This document shows, piece after piece, positions 15,303-24,144 of a DNA stretch of 40,552 nucleotides. The stretch is taken from contig DBTZ01000005.1 in assembly GCA_002307315.1 (NCBI GenBank), forward strand, positions 1 through 40,552, read 5' to 3'. The stretch comes from Alphaproteobacteria bacterium UBA1303. Lineage in GTDB: Bacteria; Pseudomonadota; Alphaproteobacteria; Micropepsales; Micropepsaceae. A program made the position numbers and the translations under genes. The notes beneath the pieces were generated by a model. It searched no databases. It had not been told where the DNA came from and was given only the letters and a program-made list of their open reading frames with translations. Position 1 is the first letter of the stretch; the number at the start of each line of letters is the position of its first letter.

Positions 15303-16250
15303 CTATTCGCTCAGGCCATTTTCCAGCTTGATGATGTCGTTGCCGTTGCGCTTGTAGAAGCCGGGACCGTCCGGCCCGTTCTCGCTGTAATCCTTAACGG
15401 CATCGACGCTGTAGTTCTGGCCGGTGTTGGGATCATGCACCCAACCGGTGCCGAGCTGTGCATTGTAGGTGCCGGCCATAGTCACGTCCTCGTCATCCGA
15501 TTTTCCGGTGCCATGGGTTGCCGTCGAGGCGCCGGAGATGTCGATGGTCCGCGCCGGCTTGGGATGTGCAGTGCAGCGCATGGCAGCGGCGACGGAACCG
15601 GCATCGGCGATAGAACGCGGATTGTTCGGTGTGCCGACGGCGATGCGTAGATCGACGACATAGCCGCCGGGATCGCCGGGCAGTGGCAGAGTATAGAGCA
15701 ACACGTAGCCCCTCCGGTGAGCGCTGGAGAATTCGAGCACGCGATAATAGCCGAACGTCTTGGCCTCGCCGACATAGCGTGCCTCCTCGCGGATCATCGC
15801 ATTGGAGACGATGTAAAGCGCGTAATCGTCTGACGTGCGATACTGCGGTCCATAATATCCAGACCGCGCCACTCCGCCGTTCACGCCCGACACCATGTAG
15901 CCGGCGATCTTATCGCCGTTTGGCGATGCCGCTCCGAATACGGTGCCCTCTGCGTTGGAATCGGTAACGCGCCAGCCCTCAGGCGCGAAAGTAAAGCAAT
16001 GGGTGGCGGAAAGTCTCTTCAGCGGCAATGGACTGATTGTTCTGGCGCCGGCGCGGGCGGCACCGGCCGGTCGGCCAGCGGTTCCGACAGTAGACACTGC
16101 GCCGATCGGTGCGGGTGCAGCCGGGTTACCGCCGAATTGATACAGAGCTGCGCCGATTGCGAACACCGCCGCGACAATAACGGCTTTTTCCTTGGTCGGA
16201 TTCCGATCGAACCACTTGATATTTTTCCAATCGAATTTCGGCAAGATCAC
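15303..16250 (-). CDS. Membrane-anchored protein of unknown function
   Basis: A 315-residue protein I do not recognise. After a short cytoplasmic start (ILPKFDWKNIKWFDRNP) one membrane segment (AVIVAAVFAIGAALYQFGG, about 22-40) is followed by an Ala/Pro/Gly-rich linker and a probably periplasmic domain (HCFTFAPEGWRVTDSNAEGT, YYRVLEFSSAHRRGYVLLY, VVDLRIAVGTPNN). A separate C-terminal part (GTGWVHDPNTGQNYSVDA, GPGFYKRNGNDIIKLENG) may be a small second domain. The start is GTG at 16250, six bases after GAAGGGGG; no ATG fits as well. Convergent with lpxD, with four bases between the stops. It lies 53 bases downstream of the adenine deaminase gene and could be co-transcribed with it. Codon pattern and composition look native. 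Confidence 0.75.
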   Translation of the reverse strand: MILPKFDWKNIKWFDRNPTKEKAVIVAAVFAIGAALYQFGGNPAAPAPIGAVSTVGTAGRPAGAARAGARTISPLPLKRLSATHCFTFAPEGWRVTDSNAEGTVFGAASPNGDKIAGYMVSGVNGGVARSGYYGPQYRTSDDYALYIVSNAMIREEARYVGEAKTFGYYRVLEFSSAHRRGYVLLYTLPLPGDPGGYVVDLRIAVGTPNNPRSIADAGSVAAAMRCTAHPKPARTIDISGASTATHGTGKSDDEDVTMAGTYNAQLGTGWVHDPNTGQNYSVDAVKDYSENGPDGPGFYKRNGNDIIKLENGLSE

Positions 16251-16303
16251 GATATGCCCCCTTCGGCACCGCAACCACTTGTAATCGGGGAATGGTTAAA
16301 ATT

Positions 16304-17311
16304 TCAACCACCGGCTACGAAGGCATCGACCGTTCGCAGGTGGCGAGCAATATCGGCATCGGGCAGAAACGAACCCAGGAAGCCGTTCTTCGCCACCTGC
16401 ACGATTTCGGCTTGCGATAATGCCAGTGCGCGGGCGACGGCGACGTAATTGTCGCCGACATAGCCGCCGAAATAGGCCGGATCGTCGGAATTGACGGTGG
16501 CGCGCAAACCCAAATCGAGCATCCGCTTCAGCGGGTGCCGCAGCAAATCCTCCACCACGCAGAGCTTGAGGTTGGAGAGCGGACACACCGTCAACGCCGT
16601 CTTGTCCTGCGCCAGCCGCGCGATCAGCCCCGCATCGTCGAGCGCGCGGTTGCCGTGATCGAGGCGATCCACCTTCAGCACGTCGAGCGCCTGCCACACA
16701 TATTCGGGCGGGCCTTCCTCGCCGGCATGAGCGACCAGCTTCAGCCCCATCGCCTTCGCCTTGGCGAAAACACGGGCGAATTTCTCCGGCGGATGGCCGA
16801 GCTCGGACGAATCCAGCCCGACGCCGGCCACCAGATCGAGGAACGGTTCGAGCTGCCGCAAGACGGCGAACGCATCGTCCTCGGACAGATGGCGAAGGAT
16901 GCACGGAATCACCTTCGACGTGATGCCGAACGCGGTTTCCCCGTCGGCCAAGGCCCTGAGGATGCCGCCGATCACCGCGGCGAACGGCACGCCCCGCATC
17001 GTGTGGGTTTGCGGATCGAAAAACACCTCGACATGCCTGACCGCATCGGCCCGTGCCCGTATCAAATAGGCGAAGGTCAGATCGTAGAAATCCTGCTCGG
17101 CCAGCAGCACCGACGCGCCTCGATAATAGATGTCGAGAAAATCCTGCAGGTTCGAGAAACAATAGGCGGCGCGGACGTCCTCAATGGTCTTGAAGGGAAT
17201 GTCCACACGGTTGCGCCGGGCGATTTCGAACATCAGCTCGGGTTCGAAACTGCCTTCGAGATGCAGGTGAAGTTCGGCCTTGGGAAGGCCGCGCAAAAAT
17301 GACTCGTCCAT
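16304..17311 (-). CDS. Adenine deaminase of the adenosine-deaminase family
   Basis: A 335-residue cytosolic zinc enzyme. Metal ligands and catalytic residues are visible in KAELHLHLEG (HxH), VAHAGEEG (His and catalytic Glu), RLDHGNRAL and TVNSDDPAYFGGY (zinc-binding Asp). VRHVEVFFDPQTHT, LDSSELGHPPEKFA and the phrase DDPAYFGGY point to the adenine deaminase branch (adenine to hypoxanthine plus ammonia) rather than true adenosine deaminase. AMP nucleosidase nearby would supply adenine. ATG 17311 starts a family-typical MDESFLRGLPKAELHLH; a TTG at 17326 overlaps the guaD stop and would add five residues and translational coupling. Annotation pipelines often label such proteins simply adenosine deaminase. 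Confidence 0.88.
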   Translation of the reverse strand: MDESFLRGLPKAELHLHLEGSFEPELMFEIARRNRVDIPFKTIEDVRAAYCFSNLQDFLDIYYRGASVLLAEQDFYDLTFAYLIRARADAVRHVEVFFDPQTHTMRGVPFAAVIGGILRALADGETAFGITSKVIPCILRHLSEDDAFAVLRQLEPFLDLVAGVGLDSSELGHPPEKFARVFAKAKAMGLKLVAHAGEEGPPEYVWQALDVLKVDRLDHGNRALDDAGLIARLAQDKTALTVCPLSNLKLCVVEDLLRHPLKRMLDLGLRATVNSDDPAYFGGYVGDNYVAVARALALSQAEIVQVAKNGFLGSFLPDADIARHLRTVDAFVAGG

Positions 17312-17322
17312 ACGCAAAGATG

Positions 17323-18648
17323 TCAAAGCGCGCGCGGCTTGACAAGCGCCTGGGGGGCTCGCGCATACGCCAATTTTCCCGCAACATAGGTGCGGGAAAC
17401 GGCGGTCTCGCCACCCAAGACGGCAAACGCGAACAGCCGCTCGGGAAATTTCTTGGCGTACCCCAGCCGCCGCGCCAGCAACGGTTGACCGGATGCATCG
17501 AGCACGGTGAAATCGGCCTCCTTGCCGGCTTCGAAATTACCGACATACCCGTCGATGTGCAGCGCCTTGGCGCCGCTTAAGGTGGCCAGATAGAACAGAT
17601 CGAACGCATCGGCCGCGCGGCGCTTCAGTTGGCACACCTTGTAGGCATCGGCCATCGTGGCAAGCATCGCCAAACTGGTGCCCGCGCCGACGTCGCTGCC
17701 CAGGGCCACGCGCACCCCCGCCTTTCGCGCCGCCGCGATGTCAAACAGCCCGCTGCCGAGGAACAGGTTGGAGGACGGGCAGAATGCCGCCGCCGAGCCC
17801 GCCGCGCCGAACCGCGTCCACGCGTTATCCGGCAAATGAATGCAGTGGGCGAATACCGAATGCGGCCCCGCCAACCCGAACCGCTCGTAGACCCCGAAAT
17901 AATCCGGCGCGGACGGAAACATTTTGCCCACCGCCGCCACCTCTTCGACGTTCTCGGACAGATGGGTGTGCAACAGCACGCCGGGATGTTCGGCCAAAAG
18001 CCGTCCGGCGAGCTGCAACTGGCGCTCGCTGGAGGTGAGCGCAAAGCGCGGCGTCACCGCGTATCCCAGCCGTCCCTTGCCGTGCCATTCGGCGATCAGC
18101 GACTTGGTTTCCTGATAGCCGGTCTCGGCGGTGTCGGATACGCCGGGCGAGACGTTGGCGTCCATCAGCACCTTGCCGGTGATGAGACGCATGCCGCGCT
18201 CGTAGGCCTCCTCGAACAGCGCCTCGGCCGAAACCTTGTGGGCGGTGGCGAACACCAGCGCCGAGGTGACACCGCCCGCCAAAAGCCGGTCGAGGAAGAA
18301 CCGCGCCGCCTCGCGCGCCACCTCCTTGTGGGAGTAGCGCGCCTCGCACGGGAAGGTGTAGTTCGACAGCCATTCGAGCAGCCGGTTGCCCGGCGAAGCG
18401 ACGATGTCGACCTGCGGATAATGCACATGGGCATCGATGAAGCCCGGCACGATCAGGCCGTCTTCGAAGTGCTCGACCGGCGCGCCCTGCAGGCGATGGA
18501 TAGCCTCTTCGTTCCACGGTGCGGCCTCGACGATATGGCCGTCCTCGACGATCAGCACACCGTCGTCAAAATGGCGGATCGCATCGGCCCCCTCGCGAGG
18601 GTCGGCAAGAAAGTGGAGAATTTCGCCGCGATAAGCTTGCCGGGACAT
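17323..18648 (-). CDS. guaD: Guanine deaminase
   Basis: A 441-residue amidohydrolase that converts guanine to xanthine. The N-terminal zinc motif VPGFIDAHVHYPQ, then LEWLSNYTFPCEARY, GKVLMDANVSP, TPRFALTSS, LLHTHLSEN (His ligand), FAHCIHLPD and ALGSDVGAGTS (zinc Asp) follow the family order, and the C-terminal beta domain is complete (VGNFEAGKEADFTVLDA). It stands directly upstream of the adenine deaminase gene with a 0-15 base junction, so the two purine-base deaminases form one operon. Length and motifs are normal; no sign of damage. It lies 78 bases after der, which reads the same way, so read-through from der is possible. Confidence 0.95.
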   Translation of the reverse strand: MSRQAYRGEILHFLADPREGADAIRHFDDGVLIVEDGHIVEAAPWNEEAIHRLQGAPVEHFEDGLIVPGFIDAHVHYPQVDIVASPGNRLLEWLSNYTFPCEARYSHKEVAREAARFFLDRLLAGGVTSALVFATAHKVSAEALFEEAYERGMRLITGKVLMDANVSPGVSDTAETGYQETKSLIAEWHGKGRLGYAVTPRFALTSSERQLQLAGRLLAEHPGVLLHTHLSENVEEVAAVGKMFPSAPDYFGVYERFGLAGPHSVFAHCIHLPDNAWTRFGAAGSAAAFCPSSNLFLGSGLFDIAAARKAGVRVALGSDVGAGTSLAMLATMADAYKVCQLKRRAADAFDLFYLATLSGAKALHIDGYVGNFEAGKEADFTVLDASGQPLLARRLGYAKKFPERLFAFAVLGGETAVSRTYVAGKLAYARAPQALVKPRAL

Positions 18649-18726
18649 CGGACTTCAGAAACCTCGATCATCGCTCGCCTACCCTCAAGGGGGAGGGAAA
18701 GGAGTGGCTAGGTTTATCACGGAACG

Positions 18727-20064
18727 TCACTTCGCGTACGGATTTTTGCTCGTCCGTTTGGCAAAGCGAATCGGCGTGCCGTAAAGGGAAAACGTTTCGC
18801 GCAAAGAGTTCGCCAGATAACGCGCATACGCATCGGGCAGCGAATCGAGCTGATTGCCGAACAGGGCGAAGGTCGGCGGCCGCGCCTTCACCTGGGTCAT
18901 GTAGCGGATGCGCACGCGGCGGCCGGAAATCGCCGGCGTGGCGTGGCGTTGCAGCGCGTCTTCGAGAAAGCGGTTCAGGGTGGCGGTGGAAATGCGAGTG
19001 TTCCAGGCCGCGTCGGATTCCAGAATCGCCGGCAGCAGCCGTTCGATCCCCTGCCCGGTCTTGGCCGAAATGCCCACCAGCGGCGCGCCGGTAATTTGCG
19101 GCAGCATGGCGTCGGCGAGTTCCTTGAAGCGTTTGACCGCACCGGCCGGGTTGTCGATTAGATCCCATTTGTTGACGGCATAAATCAGCGACCGGCCTTC
19201 GCGCTCGATCAGATCGGCGATAGTCAGATCCTGTTTCTCGAACGCCTGGGTGGCATCGAGCAGCACGATCACGCAATCGGAAAACTTGACCGCCTCCAGC
19301 GCCGCGCCGACGCTCATCTTCTCCAACTGGTGATCGGCGACGCGGGCTTTCCGGCGCAGGCCGGCGGTGTCGTGCAGCAGGATTTTCCGTCCCCCGGCGT
19401 CCCACGGCATGGTAATGGCGTCGCGGGTTATGCCGGCCTCGGGGCCGGTCAGCGCGCGTTCTTCGCCGACCAGGCGGTTGAACAGGCTGGACTTGCCGAC
19501 GTTGGGGCGGCCGACGATGGCGATCCGCAGCGGCTTTTCGGCGTCTTCCAGCGCCTCGGTTTCTTCCTTGGCGCTGATATGCGGCGCCAGCGCATCCATC
19601 AGTTCGCTGAACCCGAGGCCGTGCTCGGCCGAAATCGTCACCGGTTCGCCGAAGCCGAGTTTCCAGGCCTCGTGGGCGATCATCTGGGCGTTGCGCGCCT
19701 CGCACTTGTTGGCGATCAGGATCACCGTCTTGCCGAGCTTGCGCAAATTGGCCGCGACCATCTCATCGGCGGCGGTGACACCTTCGCGCCCGTCGATCAT
19801 CAACAGACAGATGTCGGCGGAACCAGCGGCGGAAAGCGAATGCTTCGCCATCCGTGCGGTCAGGCTGTCCTTGTCGGCGGCTTCGATGCCGGCGGTGTCG
19901 AGGAGAGCGAACTCCAGTCCGTTTATGCTGGCCGGCGCCTCGCGCACGTCGCGGGTGACGCCGGGCGTGTCATGCACCAGCGCCAGCCGGCGACCGACCA
20001 GCTTGTTGAACAATGTGGACTTGCCGACGTTGGCCCGCCCGAGGATGGCTACCTTGAGCGGCAT
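18727..20064 (-). CDS. der: Ribosome-assembly GTPase Der (EngA)
   Basis: A 445-residue essential GTPase with two G domains in tandem, needed for maturation of the 50S ribosomal subunit. Domain 1 (about 1-165): GRANVGKSTLFN, DTAG and NKCE. Domain 2 (about 175-350): GRPNVGKSSLFN, DTAG and NKWD. The C-terminal KH-like domain follows (about 355-440). The first G4 motif has Glu in place of the usual Asp (NKCE), as I recall for other alphaproteobacterial Der proteins. It starts five bases after the bamB stop, in the operon YfgM-like - bamB - der. Confidence 0.97.
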   Translation of the reverse strand: MPLKVAILGRANVGKSTLFNKLVGRRLALVHDTPGVTRDVREAPASINGLEFALLDTAGIEAADKDSLTARMAKHSLSAAGSADICLLMIDGREGVTAADEMVAANLRKLGKTVILIANKCEARNAQMIAHEAWKLGFGEPVTISAEHGLGFSELMDALAPHISAKEETEALEDAEKPLRIAIVGRPNVGKSSLFNRLVGEERALTGPEAGITRDAITMPWDAGGRKILLHDTAGLRRKARVADHQLEKMSVGAALEAVKFSDCVIVLLDATQAFEKQDLTIADLIEREGRSLIYAVNKWDLIDNPAGAVKRFKELADAMLPQITGAPLVGISAKTGQGIERLLPAILESDAAWNTRISTATLNRFLEDALQRHATPAISGRRVRIRYMTQVKARPPTFALFGNQLDSLPDAYARYLANSLRETFSLYGTPIRFAKRTSKNPYAK

Positions 20065-20069
20065 GGGGG

Positions 20070-21473
20070 TCAGCGCAACGCCACCAGATCGGCGTCGTTG
20101 GTCAGGATGTAGACCGTGTTGTTCGCGACCACCGGAGGAATGTAGGCCCCTGCGGGAATCTCGACCTTGCCGAGGACGGCGCCGGTATAGGGCGAAACCG
20201 AAATCGCCTCACCGCCCGACGAAACCAGAATCAGCCGATCGGAAACCAACACCGGCCCCGACCAAACCAGAAAATCGCTGTCGTTGGCGTCGGCCTTCAC
20301 ATGCTTTTGCATCTGACTGATCCATTTGACCCGGCCTTCCTTGCGGGTCAGGCAGATAAGCTGATTGTCGCCGCTCAGCACATAGACGTAATCGCCCGCC
20401 ACCCAGGGGGTCTGAATGCCGCCGATGTCGCGGGACCAAGCCCGCTCGCCGGAATCCAGGCCGATCGCCGCCATCACGCCGGAATGGCTGATGGCAAATA
20501 CCAAATCGCGATCGACCACCGGACGGCCGGCGATATCGTCAAGAGCGGATAGTGCGGTGGTGTTGCCGGTTCTGGTCAGCATATCGCTCCAGGCGGGACG
20601 GCCGTTCTGCACCCGGAAGGCGTAAAGCTCGCCCGAGGTGTAGGGCACGATGACGAACTCGCCGGCTACCGCCGCCGACGAGGCGACCAGGATGCCGGCG
20701 GTTTCGGTGATGCCTTGGTGGTCCCACAATTCGCGGCCGTCTTTCTGCGCATAGACGTGGAAGTGATTGTCTTGCGAGGCGACGAACACCCGGCCGCCGT
20801 TGGCGACCGGCGCATCGAACACCGGCACGCCGATATTGATCCGCCAGATCTCCTTGCCGGTGGCGGCATCGAGGGCGATCAGTTCGCCGAAGCCGTCGGC
20901 AACGAACAACCGACCGGCATCGAAGGCGATACCGCCGCCGAAGCCCTTGGTGGGATCGACCTTGGTGGTGGAGCCGAACAAGCCGAGGCTCACATAATGG
21001 AAGAACGAGGAATGGCCTTTGGGTTCGATGGTCTTATACCAAACCTCCTCGCCGGTCGTGGCGTCGAAGGCGAACACCCGCGAGCGCGCATCCAAGGTAT
21101 AAACCTTGCCGGCGGCGACGATCGGCGGGGCGGTCAGGCGCGATTTGGTTTTCGAACCGTCGCCGGCCTCCGCCACCCAGGCCTCCGCAAGCGGGCCGGG
21201 GGCGGAAAGGTGATGCATGGCATTGGACGGATAGCCGCCGGCTTGCGGCCATTCCGGATTGGCATAGGGCGGCGGCAACACCACCTTGGCATCCTTGATG
21301 GAGGCATCAAGGCCCAACCCCTCGCTCGCCGCCATCACCGGAATGCGGGTTCCCTTGAGCTTGGAAAGGTGGCCGGTGTAGCTGAACCAGCCGCCGACCG
21401 TATCGCACCCGCCCAGCAGCAGCGCCGCAGCAATCAGTACCGTCAAACCTCCCGCCCGTGCCTGCGATCTCAT
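20070..21473 (-). CDS. bamB: Outer-membrane assembly lipoprotein BamB
   Basis: A 467-residue lipoprotein of the BAM complex, which folds and inserts outer-membrane beta-barrels. The signal ends in a lipobox (LLLGGCD, Cys at about 23). The rest is an eight-bladed beta-propeller of PQQ-type repeats; repeated phrases of the type xVYTLDARSRVFAFDATTGE, LIALDAATGKEIW and AAIGLDSGERAW mark the blades. It overlaps the upstream TPR gene by four bases (ATGA) and precedes der by five bases. The chain is longer than that of E. coli BamB (392 residues), mainly because of the region after the lipobox. Supply of three TonB receptors, an autotransporter and a porin-like protein in this window depends on this pathway. 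Confidence 0.93.
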   Translation of the reverse strand: MRSQARAGGLTVLIAAALLLGGCDTVGGWFSYTGHLSKLKGTRIPVMAASEGLGLDASIKDAKVVLPPPYANPEWPQAGGYPSNAMHHLSAPGPLAEAWVAEAGDGSKTKSRLTAPPIVAAGKVYTLDARSRVFAFDATTGEEVWYKTIEPKGHSSFFHYVSLGLFGSTTKVDPTKGFGGGIAFDAGRLFVADGFGELIALDAATGKEIWRINIGVPVFDAPVANGGRVFVASQDNHFHVYAQKDGRELWDHQGITETAGILVASSAAVAGEFVIVPYTSGELYAFRVQNGRPAWSDMLTRTGNTTALSALDDIAGRPVVDRDLVFAISHSGVMAAIGLDSGERAWSRDIGGIQTPWVAGDYVYVLSGDNQLICLTRKEGRVKWISQMQKHVKADANDSDFLVWSGPVLVSDRLILVSSGGEAISVSPYTGAVLGKVEIPAGAYIPPVVANNTVYILTNDADLVALR

Positions 21474-22201
21474 TTCTTTGCATTCCCCTTCTGCGCATCC
21501 GGCGCGTTTTTCTCTATCTCAGCCCCCGGCGGCGGCGGCACGGTGCCGTAGTCGCCGACGCCGGTGCGGAGCAGCGATGCCATCGCCTTGGCACGACTGC
21601 GGATCGGCACCGGCGCGTCCCGTTCGTTGGACAGCGCGGCGAAGCTATCGCGCGCCGCATCGAGCCGGCCGTCGCGGAAATCGGCATAGGCGAGGATTTC
21701 CCGCGCCATGTAACGCCAGCCGGATTTGGCATCGTTCAACGGCTGCAACAACTCTTCGAGTTCGCTTTTTTTTGCGCTGTCGGCCGTCATCCAGGCGGCG
21801 CGGACGCGGGCAATATCGCCGATTTCGTCTTTGTGCCTGGCGATAATCCGGCGATAGAGCGCCAAGGATTCCGTTTTCTTGCCGGCGGCGCTCAGGCTGC
21901 CCGCTTCAGCCAGTTCGGCGGCGGCGGCATACCCCTTCGGCGCGCTTTGGGCGAGTTTGGCGTAGAGCGACGCGGCCGCAGCCTTATTGGGACTATTCAG
22001 CGCAACGTCCATCGCCTGCAAATAGGCGGCGGAGGCTTTCTGGGTCTCGACGAACTCATAATGCTGCCACAGCTTATAGCCCGCCACGCCAATGATCAGC
22101 ACGGCCGCCACGGCGATGACGTAATCGCCGTATTGCTTCCAGAGCCTCTCATACCGATCGCGGCGAACTTCCTCCTCGACTTCGCGGAAGATGTCGGACA
22201 C
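21470..22201 (-). CDS. YfgM-like membrane-anchored TPR protein
   Basis: A 243-residue protein with an N-terminal charged stretch (SDIFREVEEEVRRDRYERLWKQ), one membrane segment (DYVIAVAAVLIIGVAGYKLW, about 25-44) and tetratricopeptide-like helices behind it (SPNKAAAASLYAKLAQ, KKTESLALYRRIIARH, FRDGRLDAARDSFAAL). This is the layout of YfgM, a periplasmic helper associated with the SecYEG translocon; the gene stands before bamB in many proteobacteria. The start is GTG at 22201 with AAGGA seven bases upstream; a longer reading of the frame lacks family resemblance. The C-terminal Pro-rich tail (TVPPPPGAEIEK) is probably disordered. Confidence 0.88.
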   Translation of the reverse strand: MSDIFREVEEEVRRDRYERLWKQYGDYVIAVAAVLIIGVAGYKLWQHYEFVETQKASAAYLQAMDVALNSPNKAAAASLYAKLAQSAPKGYAAAAELAEAGSLSAAGKKTESLALYRRIIARHKDEIGDIARVRAAWMTADSAKKSELEELLQPLNDAKSGWRYMAREILAYADFRDGRLDAARDSFAALSNERDAPVPIRSRAKAMASLLRTGVGDYGTVPPPPGAEIEKNAPDAQKGNAKK

Positions 22202-22320
22202 AGGATCATCCTTTCGAAAAAATGACGGACGAACGCGCCGGGCAGCCCCAACGCCTTGACCGGCCGTGTTAATTAGCCCGCGAGGGCGCGCTTGGCAACT
22301 TGCCGTTCTGTTATCCCCGA

Positions 22321-23154
22321 TTATTGGGCGGGGCCGGCCTTTTTCATCGCATAGGTGTTGTCTGCCCCCGGAAAGGCACGGGCGCGCACGTCGGCGGCGT
22401 AGGACGCGACCGCCGCGGCGACGTCTTCGCCTAAGTGCGCGTAACGGCGGACGAATTTCGGTACATGGGGGGTCAGCCCCAGCATATCGTTGACAACCAA
22501 AATCTGACCGTCGCATGCGTTCGAAGCCCCAATTCCGATGGTGGGAACGGGTATTTGCCTGGTAATTTTCGCCGCCAAAGGCTCGGCCATCGCCTCCAGC
22601 ACCACGGCAAAAGCGCCCGCTTCGGCAACGCCACGGGCGTCTTCTTCGATTGCCGGCCACTGGGCCTCTTCGCGTCCCTGGGCCTTAAACCCGCCCAGCG
22701 CCTGGATGCTCTGCGGGGTCAGCCCGACATGACCGACGACCGGAATGCCGCGGCAGGTCAAAAAACGCACGGTTTCGGCCATGCGTACGCCGCCTTCCAG
22801 TTTCACGGCTTGCGCTCCGGTCTCGGCCAAGACGCGCGCGGCATTGCGGAAGGCCTGGGCAGGAGATTCCTCGTAGGAACCGAACGGCATGTCTACCGCC
22901 ACCAAGGCATGAGACGAACCGCGCATCACGCCTTGCGCGTGCAGGATCATCATTTCGAGCGTAACCGGCAGGGTGGTCTTCATGCCGTGCACCACCATGC
23001 CGACGGTGTCGCCGATCAGGATCAGATCGACCTGCGGGTCCATGATCTTGGCCAGGACGGCATCGTAACAGGTCAGACAGACCAGAGGCGTGCCACCCTT
23101 GTGTGCCATGATCTCGGGAACGGTGATGCGCTTGCTTTCGGCGACGGCGGACAT
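22321..23154 (-). CDS. panB: 3-methyl-2-oxobutanoate hydroxymethyltransferase
   Basis: A 277-residue enzyme that makes ketopantoate from 2-oxoisovalerate and methylene-tetrahydrofolate, the first step towards pantothenate and coenzyme A. The family phrases are ITVPEIMAHKGG, LTCYDAVLAKIMD, LILIGDTVGMVVHGM, VAVDMPFGSYEESP (metal-binding acidic residues), VKLEGG, GIPVVGHVGLTPQS and TIGIGASNACDGQILV. The ATG follows a near-perfect Shine-Dalgarno site, AAAGGAGG, which settles the start. No panC or panE is adjacent. It reads with the YfgM-bamB-der group, 119 bases upstream of it. Confidence 0.96.
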   Translation of the reverse strand: MSAVAESKRITVPEIMAHKGGTPLVCLTCYDAVLAKIMDPQVDLILIGDTVGMVVHGMKTTLPVTLEMMILHAQGVMRGSSHALVAVDMPFGSYEESPAQAFRNAARVLAETGAQAVKLEGGVRMAETVRFLTCRGIPVVGHVGLTPQSIQALGGFKAQGREEAQWPAIEEDARGVAEAGAFAVVLEAMAEPLAAKITRQIPVPTIGIGASNACDGQILVVNDMLGLTPHVPKFVRRYAHLGEDVAAAVASYAADVRARAFPGADNTYAMKKAGPAQ

Positions 23155-23169
23155 GGGACCTCCTTTAGT

Positions 23170-23266
23170 GCAACGAGCGCAAAAGTGGAATCCGGGTTTC
23201 GGATATGAGGCGCAACAAGACAAAAAGCCAGAGCATTTCGACGGTTGCCGCGAAACGATGAAATGC
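23170..23266. repeat. Two palindromic repeat units between panB and the beta-barrel gene
   Basis: The first unit begins gcaacgagcgcaaaagtgg, identical to 19 bases within amn, and continues aatccggg, like the unit at 24145. The second is an inverted repeat gcatttc (23233-23239) / gaaatgc (23260-23266) with inner arms tttcg/cgaaa. Both resemble dispersed palindromes frequent in Hyphomicrobiales-type genomes. Confidence 0.6.
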
Positions 23267-23309
23267 CCTACACCATATCGGATGCGCCACACTCGGGCAC
23301 AGAGAAATC

Positions 23310-23337
23310 TTGCTATTATCGCAACCTACGGTATAGA
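23310..23337 (+). promoter_or_regulatory. Candidate sigma-70-type promoter of the beta-barrel gene
   Basis: TTGCTA (23310-23315) and TATAGA (23332-23337) are separated by 16 bases and end 43 bases before the start codon at 23381. Seen by eye only. Confidence 0.4.
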
Positions 23338-23380
23338 CATCTTAGTTACCGCGAATTAGCCGCTTTCGGAGACCCACACC

Positions 23381-24136
23381 ATGAAACTTCAGGCTCTCGT
23401 CATCGCTCTCGGCATCGGCTTGATCGCCCATTCGGCCAAAGCCGCCACGACGATCCAAGGTCTTGCCGGGGCGGGGTATAGCACCGTCAGCACCGAGGAC
23501 GACAACATCCATAGTCTCTACGGCGGCGGCGAAGCGCTGGTCTCGTTCGACGATCCCGGATTTGGCCTTCAGTTCGGCGGCGCCGGCGGCCACGTCGACG
23601 ACGATGACGGTTCGGCGAACCAATGGAACGGCGACGGCCATATTTTCTGGCGCGACGGCAAGGGCGCGATCGGCCTGAGTTCCAGTTACGGCTCGCTCAA
23701 TGCGCTGTCGCTCGATGCCACCGCCTTCCAGTACGGCATCTTCGGCGATTGGTTCGTGCGGCGCGATTTGAGCCTGCGCTTTCGCGGTGGCGGCATCGGT
23801 CTCAAGGTTTCCGGCGACTACGCCACCGGTTGGTACGGCGGCGTCGGCACCGCCTATTACGTCTATTCCGATCTGTCGTTAGCGATCGAGAGCAATTATC
23901 TAAAAATCGGCGACATCAAGATTACGACGGGGAATTTGGACGCGGAATATCTGGTCTCGCGCGAATACCCCGTCAGCGTGGCCGTTGGCTACAACTACAC
24001 CACTGCCGATTTCTACGACAACGGCATCAACAGCCACGGCTGGACAATCCACCTGAAATACCGGTTCGGCGCATCCGGTTCGTTGGTCGATCTCGACCGT
24101 ACCGGCGTGCTGCCGTGGACCGGACTGGCGCTGTAG
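23381..24136 (+). CDS. Small outer-membrane beta-barrel protein
   Basis: A 251-residue exported protein. The signal peptide MKLQALVIALGIGLIAHSAKA is cleaved before ATT. The mature part is Gly-rich with alternating hydrophobic and polar residues, as expected for barrel strands (GLQFGGAGGHVDDDDG, LSLRFRGGGIGLKVSGDY, GWYGGVGTAYYVYSD, VSVAVGYNYTTADF, WTIHLKYRFG). The repeated Tyr/Phe-ending strands suggest eight to ten strands. The chain continues about 20 residues beyond the last strand, so it lacks the classical C-terminal aromatic residue. I recognise no specific family. GGAG stands nine bases before the ATG. It is the only plus-strand gene between 15298 and 35663. Confidence 0.8.
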   Translation: MKLQALVIALGIGLIAHSAKAATTIQGLAGAGYSTVSTEDDNIHSLYGGGEALVSFDDPGFGLQFGGAGGHVDDDDGSANQWNGDGHIFWRDGKGAIGLSSSYGSLNALSLDATAFQYGIFGDWFVRRDLSLRFRGGGIGLKVSGDYATGWYGGVGTAYYVYSDLSLAIESNYLKIGDIKITTGNLDAEYLVSREYPVSVAVGYNYTTADFYDNGINSHGWTIHLKYRFGASGSLVDLDRTGVLPWTGLAL

Positions 24137-24144
24137 AGCGACGC

